64,000 nt of DNA from WHTK01 sp963711035. Its GTDB lineage: Bacteria > Chloroflexota > Dehalococcoidia > DSTF01 > WHTK01. The stretch spans positions 62,001 to 126,000 of the forward strand of contig CAVQCN010000003.1 in NCBI GenBank assembly GCA_963711035.1. The letters run 5' to 3'. Position 1 is the first letter of the stretch. Each line of letters starts with the position of its first letter. Both the position numbers and the translations under genes were made by a program. Shown in pieces: positions 32,083 through 40,602 of the stretch. The notes below the pieces were generated by a model. It was not told where the DNA came from. It did no database searches and saw only the letters and a list, made by a program, of their open reading frames with translations.

Positions 32083-33729
32083 CTATTTCTGGATCGAGAC
32101 GTAGCGCAGAATCGGTATCTGCAGCGGCGTCGGGTCGAAGCCCTTCACGTATGGCTTGACGACATAGTGCTGCTGGCCGAAGTACAGCGGGATCCAGGGC
32201 AGGTCGTTGATCAGGATCTGCTCGGCCTGTTGGTAAAGCTGCAGGCGCTTCTGCGGGTCCTGCTCCGTACGGGCCTGGACGATCAGGTTGTCATAATCTG
32301 GGTTGCTGTAACGCGAGTCGTTGTTGGGACTCTTGCTGTAGAACAGCAGGTCCAGCAGGTTCTCCGGGTCCGGGTAGTCCATGATCCAGCCCGATGTCCA
32401 CATCTGCAGGCGGCTCTGCTGGATGTCGTCGAAGTAGGTCGCGGTCTCTTCCTGACTGATTGTGACGTCCACGCCCAGGTTGTCCTTCCACATCTGGACC
32501 AGAGCCTGGGTATCGTAGTCCGCTGTAGCGCCGGCGCCGGAGACGGTAAGCGTGATGGAGCCGAGCCCGGCGGCGTCGTGGTACTTCGATTGGGCCAGGG
32601 CCTGCTTGGCAGCGTTCGGATCGAAGGCGGGCAGCGTGGCGTCTTTGTTGTAGCCGGGCAAGCCGGGCATCATGAAGCTGTTCGCCACCGGCAGCATGCC
32701 CTTGTCGACGACCGTGGCCAGCTGGTTGCGGTCGATCGCCATTGCGAAGGCGCGTCGCACGTTGGCGTCATCGAAGGGTGGTACGTTGGTGTTGAACGCG
32801 ATGTACCAGACGCTAAGCTCGGGTCCTGTCTTGTAGTCCTGGCTCAGCGGGTCGCTGGAACTCTGCACGCGGCTATAGTCGTCCGGACCGATGCCCGAGA
32901 TGTCGACCTCATTGCTCTCGTATTGGGTGAGTGATGAACCGCCGGCGAGGTTGTAGAAGATGCGGTTCACGCTGGGTACGCCGTTGTAGTAGTTCTCGTT
33001 TGCCTGCAGGATGATGCGCTCGTTGACGCGCCACTCGACCATTTTGAAGGGGCCGGTGCCGTTGGGCTTACGGGTCCAGTTGCGCGGGTTCGATTCCACC
33101 TGCTGCTGGTCGACCACGAAGGCGGTCGGATAGGTCAGCTTGGCCAGGAAGTAGGGCTTGGGCTGGTCGATCGTGATCGTCAACGTCTTGTCGTCGATCA
33201 CTTTGATGCCGCTGATCGTGTCGGCGTGGCCGAAGATGACGTCTTTGACGCCTACGATGTCACCCAGATACGCCTCGGCGGTAACCGAGTCGCCGCTCTG
33301 GCCGAGCTTGGCGGCGCGGTTGAGCGAATACGATACGTCGTTGGCTGTGACCGGCCGGCCGTCCTGGAAGCGCGCGTTGTCGCGCAGCGTGAACGTGTAC
33401 GTGAGGCCGTCAGGGCTGACGTCGACCTTCTCTGCCAGGTCCGGGACGACGTGCAGGTCCTTGTCGATGGTCATCAGGCCGCTGAATATCTCGACCACGT
33501 AGGGAGCGGACCCCGACTCGAAGACTTCGGCCGGGTCGAGAGTGAGCGGGTCGGTGCCCAGGAGGCGCAAGTCGTTCGCGGTGGGCGCTGCTGCGCCGCT
33601 GTCGTTGCTGCTGCTACTGTTGTCGGAGCTGCCGTTGCTGGAGTTGCTCTTGCCGCCGCAGGCAAAGGCCAGCGAAACCGCTGCAAGCAGTACCAGAATG
33701 GTGGCAAATCGCCGGCCTCTACCAAACAT
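32083..33729 (-). CDS. ABC transporter substrate-binding lipoprotein (SBP_bac_5, DppA/OppA type)
   Basis: The 548-residue lipoprotein binds peptides or similar solutes for the permease pair. Its N-terminus has a lipobox LAFACGG, so it is membrane-anchored. A Ser/Asn-rich linker follows (SSNGSSDNSSSSND). The solute-binding domain shows the SBP_bac_5 marks YTFTLRDNARFQDGRPVTANDV, VRRAFAMAIDRNQL, and LYQQAEQILINDLPWIPLYFG. The ATG at 33729 has GGAGGGTGAAG upstream and is better than a start at 33792. It is the first gene of the importer operon. Confidence 0.92.
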   Translation of the reverse strand: MFGRGRRFATILVLLAAVSLAFACGGKSNSSNGSSDNSSSSNDSGAAAPTANDLRLLGTDPLTLDPAEVFESGSAPYVVEIFSGLMTIDKDLHVVPDLAEKVDVSPDGLTYTFTLRDNARFQDGRPVTANDVSYSLNRAAKLGQSGDSVTAEAYLGDIVGVKDVIFGHADTISGIKVIDDKTLTITIDQPKPYFLAKLTYPTAFVVDQQQVESNPRNWTRKPNGTGPFKMVEWRVNERIILQANENYYNGVPSVNRIFYNLAGGSSLTQYESNEVDISGIGPDDYSRVQSSSDPLSQDYKTGPELSVWYIAFNTNVPPFDDANVRRAFAMAIDRNQLATVVDKGMLPVANSFMMPGLPGYNKDATLPAFDPNAAKQALAQSKYHDAAGLGSITLTVSGAGATADYDTQALVQMWKDNLGVDVTISQEETATYFDDIQQSRLQMWTSGWIMDYPDPENLLDLLFYSKSPNNDSRYSNPDYDNLIVQARTEQDPQKRLQLYQQAEQILINDLPWIPLYFGQQHYVVKPYVKGFDPTPLQIPILRYVSIQK

Positions 33730-33982
33730 CTTCACCCTCCAACCCCCGTGTGCCGCGCCTCCGGCCCGCCTGTGCCCAGATTTGACATTCAATACTAGCT
33801 ACGAATGGTAGCAAAGCGCGGTTTTAGCGGACAAACAATGACGAGAAAGCTCACTGATTCGAGTGAGAGCTGCGTCATCGAGGGTCGCGACATCGACGCT
33901 TACGCACTTCCATGTGACCAACGGCTCCTAGGCGCGCCGGGCTGGGCGGAGTAGGTTGGTGGAGAGAAGGGAGCCAGGCGAC
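33730..33982. other. Intergenic between the importer operon and a cupin gene
   Basis: It holds the promoters of two divergent genes. A TAGTAT on the reverse strand near 33792 may be a -10. There is no gene in it. Confidence 0.35.
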
Positions 33983-34348
33983 ATGAATGGACACAGCTAT
34001 CTTCGGACCCACAACCTCGAAGCAGAGCACATGCTGGTCGATCTCGGAGAAGCCGTCACGGAGTTGCATGGCGAGAGCGGGCGAGACCGGGCCCGAGGCG
34101 GCGTCACGCTCGTCAAGGAAGGCGGCCTGAGCGTGGTGCTCGTGCATCTCCACAGCGGCGCGACGATACAGGAGCACACCGTTCCGGGCGTGGCTACCGT
34201 TCAGGTACTGGACGGCCATGTACACGTTCGGGTCGGCGACGACCCTCTCGATGCGCCGGCCGGCCGGTTGCTCGCCTTCAAGTCGGGCAGCCGCCACTCC
34301 GTGGAAGCGATCGAAGATTCGACGCTGCTGCTGACGCTGACGGAGTAG
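33983..34348 (+). CDS. Single-domain cupin protein
   Basis: The 121-residue protein has a compact beta-barrel with LSVVLVHLHSGATIQEHTVPGVATVQVLDG, which holds one cupin motif (with His and a conserved G), followed by DDPLDAPAGRLLAFKSGSRHSVEAIED, where the second motif would have a His. Such proteins bind metals or small sugar or acid ligands. The ATG at 33983 has GGGAG upstream. It is convergent with aspS. The exact role is unknown. Confidence 0.75.
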   Translation: MNGHSYLRTHNLEAEHMLVDLGEAVTELHGESGRDRARGGVTLVKEGGLSVVLVHLHSGATIQEHTVPGVATVQVLDGHVHVRVGDDPLDAPAGRLLAFKSGSRHSVEAIEDSTLLLTLTE

Positions 34349-34386
34349 CGCAAATCGACATGCCGTTGATGCCGGGCGGCAGACTA

Positions 34387-36192
34387 CTAGGTCTGCGTTT
34401 CGTCCTCGGGCACGATCTGGATGTGCAGTAGCTCGAGTTGCGCCGGGTCGGCCGGCAGCGGCGAGCCCGTCATGGGGTCGGATGCGCTCTTCGTCTTGGG
34501 GAACGCGATCACCTCGCGGATGTCGCGCTCGCCCGCCAGGAGCGCCACGATGCGGTCGAGGCCGTGGCCGAAGCCGCCGTGCGGCGGCGCACCGTACTCG
34601 AACGCCTCCAGCATGTGGCCGAAGCGAGCCTGCGCGTCCGCGGGCGCGATTTTGAAGAAGCGCATCATCGTCTCCTGCAGCTCGCGGCTGTGGATACGGA
34701 TGCTGCCGGAGCCCAGCTCCTGGCCGTTGCACACCAGGTCGTAGTGCTGCGCGCGCACCTTGCCCGGGTCGGTCTCAATCAGCGGGATGTCAGACTCCAT
34801 CGGCGAGGTAAACATGTGGTGCTCCGGCTCCCACCACTGGATCTCGTCGTTCCAGGCGAAGAGCGGGAAGTCGAGCGTGAAGCAGAACGCGAACGTGTTC
34901 GGGTCCGCCAGCTCCAGGCGGGCGGCCAGTTCGCGGCGCAGGGCGTCCAGGCTGGCGTTGACGGTGCGCGCCGGCCCGGCCACGAACAGCATGAGGTCGC
35001 CGCGCGATGCGCCGACGCGGCCGGCGAACGCCGCGACCTCGTCAGGCCGGAAGAAGCGCGCGACGGGTGAGCGCACGTCTTCGCCCGTCAGCGAGCTGAG
35101 GTCGCCGCTGCCGGTCAGGGCGAAGGAAACGAGGCCCCTGGCGCCGTACTGCTGCACCAGTGTCGTCAGCTCGTCGATCTGGCGGCGCGTGAACTCGGCG
35201 CCGCCGGGCACGCTGAGGCCGCGCACTTCGCCGCCGTCAGCCACGGCCGACTTGAAGACGCCGAACTCGCTCCCGGCCACGAGGTCCGTGATCGCGGCCA
35301 GCTCCAGCCCGTAGCGGATGTCGGGCTTGTCGGAGCCGTAGCGCGCCATGGCGTCGGCGTACGAGAGGCGCGGGAAGGGCCGGATCAGCTTCGCGTCGGG
35401 CCGGATCGCGCCGACCAGCGATACGTACAGCTCTTCCATGAGCTGCAGGATGTCCTCGCGCTCGATGAAGCTCCACTCGAGGTCGATCTGCGTGTGCTCA
35501 GGCTGTCGGTCGGCGCGCAGGTCTTCGTCACGGAAGCAGTGCGCGATCTGAAAATACTTCTCCATGCCCGCGACCATGAGGATCTGCTTGAACTGTTGCG
35601 GCGACTGCGGCAGCGCGTAGAAGTTGCCGGGGCTGATGCGGCTCGGCACCAGGTAGTCGCGGGCGCCCTCCGGCGTCGGGTTCGCCAGCACCGGAGTCTC
35701 GATCTCGACGAAGCCTTTCTCGGTGAGGAAGTTGCGGACGAACTGCGTCGCGCGATGGCGCAGCAGCAGGTTGCTGTGCATGCTCTCGCGGCGCAGGTCG
35801 AGGTAGCGATAGCGCAGGCGCAACTGGTCGTCGACCTCCGTCTCCTCGTTGATGTAGAAGGGCGGCGTCTTGGAGCTGCTGAAGATCGTGATCTCCTCGG
35901 CAGCCACCTCGATGGCGCCGGTAGGCAGGTTCTCGTTCTCGGTGCCGGCGCGGCGCGGTGTCACGGCGCCCTTCACCTGCAGCACGTATTCGTTGCGTGC
36001 CTCGCTGGCGACGGCGTGCGCCTGGGGCGCCGTCTGCGGGTTGACGACCACCTGGACGATGCCGGTGCTGTCGCGGAGATCGAGGAAGATGAGGCCGCCG
36101 TGATCGCGGCGGCGGTGCACCCATCCGGCCAGGGTGACGTTCTGACCAGCGTGCTCGTTCCGGAGTTCACCGCAGTACTGGCTCTTGAGCAC
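34387..36192 (-). CDS. aspS: Aspartyl-tRNA synthetase
   Basis: AspRS charges tRNA-Asp with aspartate. The 601-residue protein has an N-terminal OB-fold for the anticodon (VTLAGWVHRRRDHGGLIFLDLRD), a class II catalytic core with motif 2 in FRDEDLRADRQPEHTQID, a GAD insertion domain (residues about 290-420) and motif 3 in GFGHGLDRIVALLAGERDI. Full length is normal for the bacterial type. The GTG at 36192 has GGGAGG upstream. Whether it also makes Asp-tRNA-Asn cannot be told by eye. Confidence 0.97.
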   Translation of the reverse strand: MLKSQYCGELRNEHAGQNVTLAGWVHRRRDHGGLIFLDLRDSTGIVQVVVNPQTAPQAHAVASEARNEYVLQVKGAVTPRRAGTENENLPTGAIEVAAEEITIFSSSKTPPFYINEETEVDDQLRLRYRYLDLRRESMHSNLLLRHRATQFVRNFLTEKGFVEIETPVLANPTPEGARDYLVPSRISPGNFYALPQSPQQFKQILMVAGMEKYFQIAHCFRDEDLRADRQPEHTQIDLEWSFIEREDILQLMEELYVSLVGAIRPDAKLIRPFPRLSYADAMARYGSDKPDIRYGLELAAITDLVAGSEFGVFKSAVADGGEVRGLSVPGGAEFTRRQIDELTTLVQQYGARGLVSFALTGSGDLSSLTGEDVRSPVARFFRPDEVAAFAGRVGASRGDLMLFVAGPARTVNASLDALRRELAARLELADPNTFAFCFTLDFPLFAWNDEIQWWEPEHHMFTSPMESDIPLIETDPGKVRAQHYDLVCNGQELGSGSIRIHSRELQETMMRFFKIAPADAQARFGHMLEAFEYGAPPHGGFGHGLDRIVALLAGERDIREVIAFPKTKSASDPMTGSPLPADPAQLELLHIQIVPEDETQT

Positions 36193-36226
36193 CGTTGCCT
36201 CCCAGCAAGTTGGTCGCAGACAGATA

Positions 36227-36248
36227 GACCCCGATGTGGGTCGGGGTC
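36227..36248 (-). other. Perfect hairpin between the small ORF and aspS
   Basis: GACCCCGA-CCCACA-TCGGGGTC on the reverse strand, 35 bases upstream of the aspS start. It may end the small-ORF transcript or act as an attenuator. No U-run is present, and no T-box features such as a specifier loop or a T-box sequence are visible. Confidence 0.45.
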
Positions 36249-36307
36249 ACAGGAAAAGTGTTGCATTGCCCCTGGCCTCGGTCAAACGAGGCGTGGGGAA
36301 GGCTGCG

Positions 36308-36439
36308 TCAGGCGGAGGCGTCCCCGCCGGCGTCCGAGCTCTCGGGCTCTGGCTCCTCGTTGCTGCGCTTGCGCTTCCTCATGGCGAACATGGCGACCAC
36401 CGCGCCGATAATCACGCCCATGAACGGTATTCTTCTCAC
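36308..36439 (-). CDS. Small single-pass membrane protein of 43 residues
   Basis: This short gene reads VRRIPFMGVIIGAVVAMF then AMRKRKRSNEEPEPE and a Ser/Asp/Gly-rich end SSDAGGDASA. It has a hydrophobic stretch (about residues 5-20), then a basic cluster, then an acidic tail, the build of a small single-pass membrane protein with a cytoplasmic C-terminus. The start is a GTG at 36439 with AGAGGAGG six bases upstream, a strong ribosome site. It lies upstream of aspS on the same strand, with a hairpin between, and is divergent from hemW. I do not recognise a family. Confidence 0.65.
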   Translation of the reverse strand: MRRIPFMGVIIGAVVAMFAMRKRKRSNEEPEPESSDAGGDASA

Positions 36440-36518
36440 TGAACGCCTCCTCTGACTGCGATGCCCATCCTACAACGTTCGTCCAGCCCGTTGCCGCGCC
36501 TTCACGTCCTGCCGGCGC

Positions 36519-36524
36519 TACACT
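36519..36524 (+). promoter_or_regulatory. -10 element at the hemW start
   Basis: TACACT ends six bases before the hemW GTG, so transcription would start at or near the first codon. No Shine-Dalgarno is seen. Confidence 0.5.
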
Positions 36525-36530
36525 GGCTGC

Positions 36531-37994
36531 GTGACGCAACCTCTCTCCCTCTACGTCCACATCCCGTTCTGCAACGCGAAGTGCAGCTACTGCGATTTCA
36601 ACTCCTACGCGGGTCAGGACTCCTTGTTCCGTCCCTACGCTGACGCCGTCGCGCGCGAGGTGGCGTTGTGGTCGAAGCGCGTCGCGGGCCGGCCGGTCGA
36701 GACGGTCTTCTTCGGCGGCGGCACGCCCAGCCTGCTGCCTCTGCCCGAGATGCAGGTCATCGTCGAGGCGCTGCGCGACGGCTTCGATCTGCAACCTGGC
36801 GCCGAGGTCAGCCTGGAGGCGAACCCGGGTACCGTCGACGCCGCTCACCTGGCCGGCCTGCGCCGCCTCGGCTTCAACCGCATCAGCTTCGGCGTGCAGA
36901 GCTTCCACGACGAGGAGCTGCGCAGCCTGGACCGCATCCACGACGCGGAGGAGGTCGAGGACGCCTACCGCTGGGCGCGCGAGGGCGGCTTCGAGAACGT
37001 CAACCTGGATCTGATCTACGGCCTCGCCGGGCAGGACATGGCGGGCTGGCAGGAGAACCTCGACCGCGCCCTTGCCCTGGCGCCGGAACACCTCTCGCTC
37101 TATGCGCTGACGCTGGAGGAGGGTACGCCCCTCACCCGCGACGTCGCCCGCGGGCGCGTGGACGGCCCGGACCTCGACCTGCAGGCCGATATGTTCGAGT
37201 GGAGCCGCGATCGCATGGCCGCGGCCGGCTATCAGCATTACGAGGTGTCGAACTGGGCCCGGCCGGGGCGCCAGTGTCGCCACAACCTCGTCTACTGGCG
37301 CAACGGCGACTGGCTCGGCCTCGGCGCCGGCGCCCATTCCCATCTCTTCGGCTGGCGTTTCGCCGACGCCTCCAGCCCGCGCCGCTACATCGACTCCGTG
37401 AACGAGACCGCGCTCGCCTACTTCGCCGAACGCGTCGAAATGGAGGACACGGCAGCGCTGCTGGAGTCGATGCGCCAGGTAACGCTGCGCGAGCCCGCCG
37501 ACCGCGAGCGCGAGATGTCCGAGACCGTCATCCTCGCTTTGCGCCTGCGGGAAGGCCTCGACCTCGCGGCGTTCGAGCAGCGCTTCGGTGTCAGTTTCGG
37601 GGCCGCGTTCGGCGCCGCGTTACGAGAGACGCTCTCGCTCGGTCTCGTAGAGCTGTCGGGCGGCCGCCTGCGCCTGCGCGACGAAGCGGTCCTCCTCGGC
37701 GACGAGGCCTTCCTGCGCTTCCTCCCGGATTGGGCACCAGTCGTAGCAAGACGATGGCGTCGTAACCCCTCACCTCAATCCTCTCCCTTAGGGAGAGGAA
37801 GCTCAGCCCTTCGATTGGCAGGCTTGAGTGAGGTGGCCTCAGCAACCCGGCCGCCTCCGATTTGCGAGATGGGATGCCGTCGCTCGAGGACAGGATCCCC
37901 TCTCCCTCAGGGAGAGGGCCAGGGTGAGGGGTTGCGTGGTTCCTTAGTTGAGCCCATGCAGCTCTTTCACCGATGCGATCAGCTCTTCGATTGA
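36531..37994 (+). CDS. hemW: Radical SAM heme chaperone HemW, with repeat-derived C-terminal tail
   Basis: HemW is a radical SAM protein related to HemN that carries heme to target proteins. The 487-residue frame has the cluster motif CNAKCSYC (C14, C18, C21), FFGGGTPSLLP, GVQSFHDEELRSLDR, and the HemN-type C-terminal region ending WAPVVARRW (about residue 410). From about residue 412 the frame runs through a 170-base repeat (37764-37933) and then antisense to the histone-deacetylase-like gene. So about 75 residues (residues like SPLGRGSSAL, LPQGEGQGEGL) are not native. HemW members normally have 370-410 residues. The original stop is gone or was displaced. Confidence 0.9.
   Translation: MTQPLSLYVHIPFCNAKCSYCDFNSYAGQDSLFRPYADAVAREVALWSKRVAGRPVETVFFGGGTPSLLPLPEMQVIVEALRDGFDLQPGAEVSLEANPGTVDAAHLAGLRRLGFNRISFGVQSFHDEELRSLDRIHDAEEVEDAYRWAREGGFENVNLDLIYGLAGQDMAGWQENLDRALALAPEHLSLYALTLEEGTPLTRDVARGRVDGPDLDLQADMFEWSRDRMAAAGYQHYEVSNWARPGRQCRHNLVYWRNGDWLGLGAGAHSHLFGWRFADASSPRRYIDSVNETALAYFAERVEMEDTAALLESMRQVTLREPADREREMSETVILALRLREGLDLAAFEQRFGVSFGAAFGAALRETLSLGLVELSGGRLRLRDEAVLLGDEAFLRFLPDWAPVVARRWRRNPSPQSSPLGRGSSALRLAGLSEVASATRPPPICEMGCRRSRTGSPLPQGEGQGEGLRGSLVEPMQLFHRCDQLFD
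37764..37933. mobile_element. MITE-like element at the end of hemW
   Basis: AACCCCTCACC (37764-37774) and GGTGAGGGGTT (37923-37933) form perfect 11-base inverted ends, each followed by a small palindrome, CCTCTCCC...GGGAGAGG. The 170-base body encodes no protein. The same pattern, with related ends, occurs at 47245-47379. It has entered the 3' end of hemW and left an 80-residue altered tail. Confidence 0.75.
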
Positions 37995-38987
37995 CGGCGC
38001 CTGTCGCGGCGGCGCGGCGCCTACCGGGTCCGGCGTCGGCTCTTCGCCGAGCAGCACCTCCATCGTGTTGCGGATGCTCCACGACAGCGCTGTCAGCTCG
38101 TAGCCGCCTTCCAGCGCCATGACGAGGCGTCCTTCGCACAGCTCGCCTGCCAGTCGACGAGGCGCTGCGTCAGCGCCGCGTAACCGGCGCAGGAGATGCG
38201 CATCGCCGCGCCGCTGATCGTGTCGGCGAAGTGGGCGTCGTAGCCCGCCGAGACCAGGATGAGCTGCGGCCGGAACCCGCGCAACTTTGGCGCGATCACC
38301 TCGTCGAAGACGCGCAGGTACTCGGCGTCGCCGCAGCCGGGCGGCATCGGCAGATTCAGCGTGGCGCCGAGACCGTCGCGGGCGCCGGCCTCCCGCCAGT
38401 GGCCGCTGCCGGGGTAGAAGGGGTACTGGTGCGTCGAGACGTACAGCACGCTGCCGTCGTTGTAGAAGGCGTCCTGCGTGCCGTTGCCGTGATGCAGGTC
38501 AGGATCGACGATGGCGACGCGTTCGAGGCCGAGAGCCTCGGCGCGCGTGCGCCGCCGCGATCGCCACCGAGTTGAAGAGGCAGAAGCCCATCGCTTTACG
38601 AGGCGTGGCGTGGTGGCCCGGCGGCCGCGTCAGGCAGAAGGCCGCGTCGCTCTCGCCATCTACCACCGCCTCCGTTGCGCTGAGACAGGCGCCGGCCGCG
38701 CGTACCGCCGCGGCGTACGACTCGCGGTTGGCGATCGTGTCCGGGTCCAGCATTACCGGCCCCTGCTGCGATGCCATGTGCATGAGCTCGATGTGCTCGC
38801 GGGTGTGGATGCGGGCCAGCTCCTCGATCGTGGCGTCGCGGCAGGGCGGACGCTGCAATCGCGCAGCGACGCCGGACTCCTCCAGCAGCTGCAGCGTCGC
38901 GGTCACGCGTTCGGCGCGCTCCGGGTGCTGCAGCGTATCGTGGCGCGGGAACAGCGAATCGTAGTACAGCGCGACGCGGCGGGCCAT
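37944..38987 (-). pseudogene. Histone deacetylase-like (acetoin utilisation/arginase fold) gene with two frameshifts
   Basis: In three frames the conserved pieces of an HDAC-family protein are seen in order: RRVALYYDSLFPRHDTLQHPERAERV and GHHATPRKAMGFCLFNSVAIAAAHAR (frame 1, from 38987), then EALGLERVAIVDPDLHHGNGTQD and LYVSTHQYPFYPGSGHW with AGYDAHFADTISG (frame 2), then LCEGRLVMALEGGYELTALSW and the end IEELIASVKELHGLN. The metal-binding Asp-x-His region (DLHHGNG) is present. The first shift is net +1 or -2 near 38545 in a CGCGCG run; the second is net -1 near 38130 in a G run. Either it is a decayed gene or the sequence has indel errors. It follows rsmC by 6 bases, so it would close the sec operon. 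Confidence 0.75.
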
Positions 38988-38993
38988 GGACGG

Positions 38994-39587
38994 CTACTCG
39001 ATCTCGAACTCGGGGCCCGTGTCGTGGGTACGGGGCTGCTTCTGCGCCGCGATTACGACAAAGCCCTTCGATCGCGCAACCGTCTCCGAATTGCCGAAGA
39101 CGCGCTCGACCTCCTTGCGCAGGCTGAGCAGACGGTTGATCACGAGATAGAGCCGTCCGCGTGGCTTCAGCACCTGGTAGGCGCCCGCGACCATGTCGTC
39201 CAGCACCTCGCGGCCGCTGTGCGTCGGCGGGTTGCTGACCACGACGTCGAAGCGCGCCTTGGCCGGCAGGTCGTGCACGCCGTCGCCGAGGATCACGGCC
39301 CCGTTCGTGACGCCGTTCATCTCCAGGTTGCGCTGCGTCAGGCGTGTCGCGCGGATGTCGGAGTCGACCAGCGTCACCTCGCCACGAGTGGCTAGCTTCG
39401 CTGCGGCGATGCCGATGGCGCCGTAACCGCAGCCGAGGTCGAGCACCTTCGCCGTCGGCGTGACGTGCATCACCTCGATGAGCAGGCGCGTGCCGAGGTC
39501 GATGCCGCGATGGGCGAAGATGCCGGGCTGGGTCATGAGACGCAGGTCCAAGCCGCGCACCTGCTCGTTGATCAGGCTGCTCTTCAC
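38994..39587 (-). CDS. 16S rRNA methyltransferase RsmC-like (small class I methyltransferase domain)
   Basis: The 197-residue protein has a single MTS domain: FAHRGIDLGTRLLIE, the SAM loop VLDLGCGYGAIGIAAAK, then VTLVDSDIRATRLTQRNL, and the catalytic-type VVVSNPPTHSG with the N-P-P motif of N-methyltransferases. In RsmC the active domain methylates G1207 of 16S rRNA. The long N-terminal half of E. coli RsmC is missing here, which is usual for many bacteria. The GTG at 39587 is the start. It follows secF on the same strand, 22 bases apart. Confidence 0.82.
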   Translation of the reverse strand: MKSSLINEQVRGLDLRLMTQPGIFAHRGIDLGTRLLIEVMHVTPTAKVLDLGCGYGAIGIAAAKLATRGEVTLVDSDIRATRLTQRNLEMNGVTNGAVILGDGVHDLPAKARFDVVVSNPPTHSGREVLDDMVAGAYQVLKPRGRLYLVINRLLSLRKEVERVFGNSETVARSKGFVVIAAQKQPRTHDTGPEFEIE

Positions 39588-39609
39588 GCCGTCACCCTAA
39601 CACCCGGGC

Positions 39610-40602
39610 TCAGGCCGCGGCCGCTTCTTCCCGCTTTCGACCCAGGAAGGGCAGTTCGCCCAGGTCCCAGGTGATCAGCAGCTGGCTCGCCACGAAGATC
39701 GACGAGTAGGTACCGCTGACGAGGCCGATCAGCATGATGATCAGGAAGTCGCGCACCGTATCGCCGCCGATCAGGATCAGCGCGATCAGGGTCAGCACCA
39801 CCGTAATCGACGTGTTCAGCGAGCGCGCCAGCGTCTGGTTCAGGCTGGCGTTGACCGCCTCGCTCAGCGAGACGTGCAGTCCGGCGGCGGCGGCGCGGTA
39901 GACGTTCTCGCGCACGCGGTCGAATACGACGATGGAGTCGTGCACGCTGAAACCGACAATCGTCAGCATCGCCGTGATGAATAACGTATCGATTTCGAAC
40001 CCGGCGATGCGTCCCAGGATGGACGCCACGCCCAGCGTGATCAGGACGTCGTGGGCTAGCGCCACGATGGCGCAGGTGCCGTAGCGGATCGGGCTGGGCA
40101 CCGAGATGAACGAGATGGTGATGTACCCCAGGATCGCCAGCGACGCCACGAGAACCGCGATTGCGGCGTTGCGTCCAATGTCCGTCGACACCGATGGCGA
40201 TACCGACGAAAACTCGATGAAGCGATGGCTGACGTTGCCGTTGCCGTCCAGCAGCGGCCCGAACCGCTGCTCCAGCGCGGCCTCCAGGGACTCACGCTCG
40301 GACGGCGGCGCCGCGCCGACGGCCGGCGTCTCGGCCGCGCCCTCGATCAGGTTCGTCTTGACCAGCAACCGCCCTTCTGCGGTTTTCTGCACGCGCGACT
40401 CGGGGTGGCCGAGCTCGGCCAGCGCCTGGCGCATCTCCGGCTCGGAGACGTCGCGCTGGAAGGCGGCGCTGAAGGTGGTGCCGCTGCTGAACTCGATGCC
40501 TGTCTTGAAGCCACCCGGCAGAACCAGCGAGATCGCTCCCGGTAGCAGGAACAGCATCGAGAAGAGATAAAACCAGTTGCGCTTGGCTACGAAATCGATC
40601 AC
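39610..40602 (-). CDS. secF: Protein translocase subunit SecF
   Basis: SecF is a polytopic inner-membrane protein that with SecD uses the proton or sodium gradient to drive late protein export. The 330-residue protein has six hydrophobic segments. Recognisable regions are TGIEFSSGTTFSA in the first periplasmic domain, VHDSIVVFDRVRENV and ITVVLTLIALILIGGDTVRDF in the membrane part. The TGG-type motif has Ser in place of Gly. The GTG at 40602 overlaps the secD stop by four bases (GTGA). Confidence 0.95.
   Translation of the reverse strand: MIDFVAKRNWFYLFSMLFLLPGAISLVLPGGFKTGIEFSSGTTFSAAFQRDVSEPEMRQALAELGHPESRVQKTAEGRLLVKTNLIEGAAETPAVGAAPPSERESLEAALEQRFGPLLDGNGNVSHRFIEFSSVSPSVSTDIGRNAAIAVLVASLAILGYITISFISVPSPIRYGTCAIVALAHDVLITLGVASILGRIAGFEIDTLFITAMLTIVGFSVHDSIVVFDRVRENVYRAAAAGLHVSLSEAVNASLNQTLARSLNTSITVVLTLIALILIGGDTVRDFLIIMLIGLVSGTYSSIFVASQLLITWDLGELPFLGRKREEAAAA

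Noticed and set aside
36190..36310. T-box riboswitch before aspS
   Set aside because: Only one short hairpin and no specifier loop, T-box sequence or antiterminator was seen.
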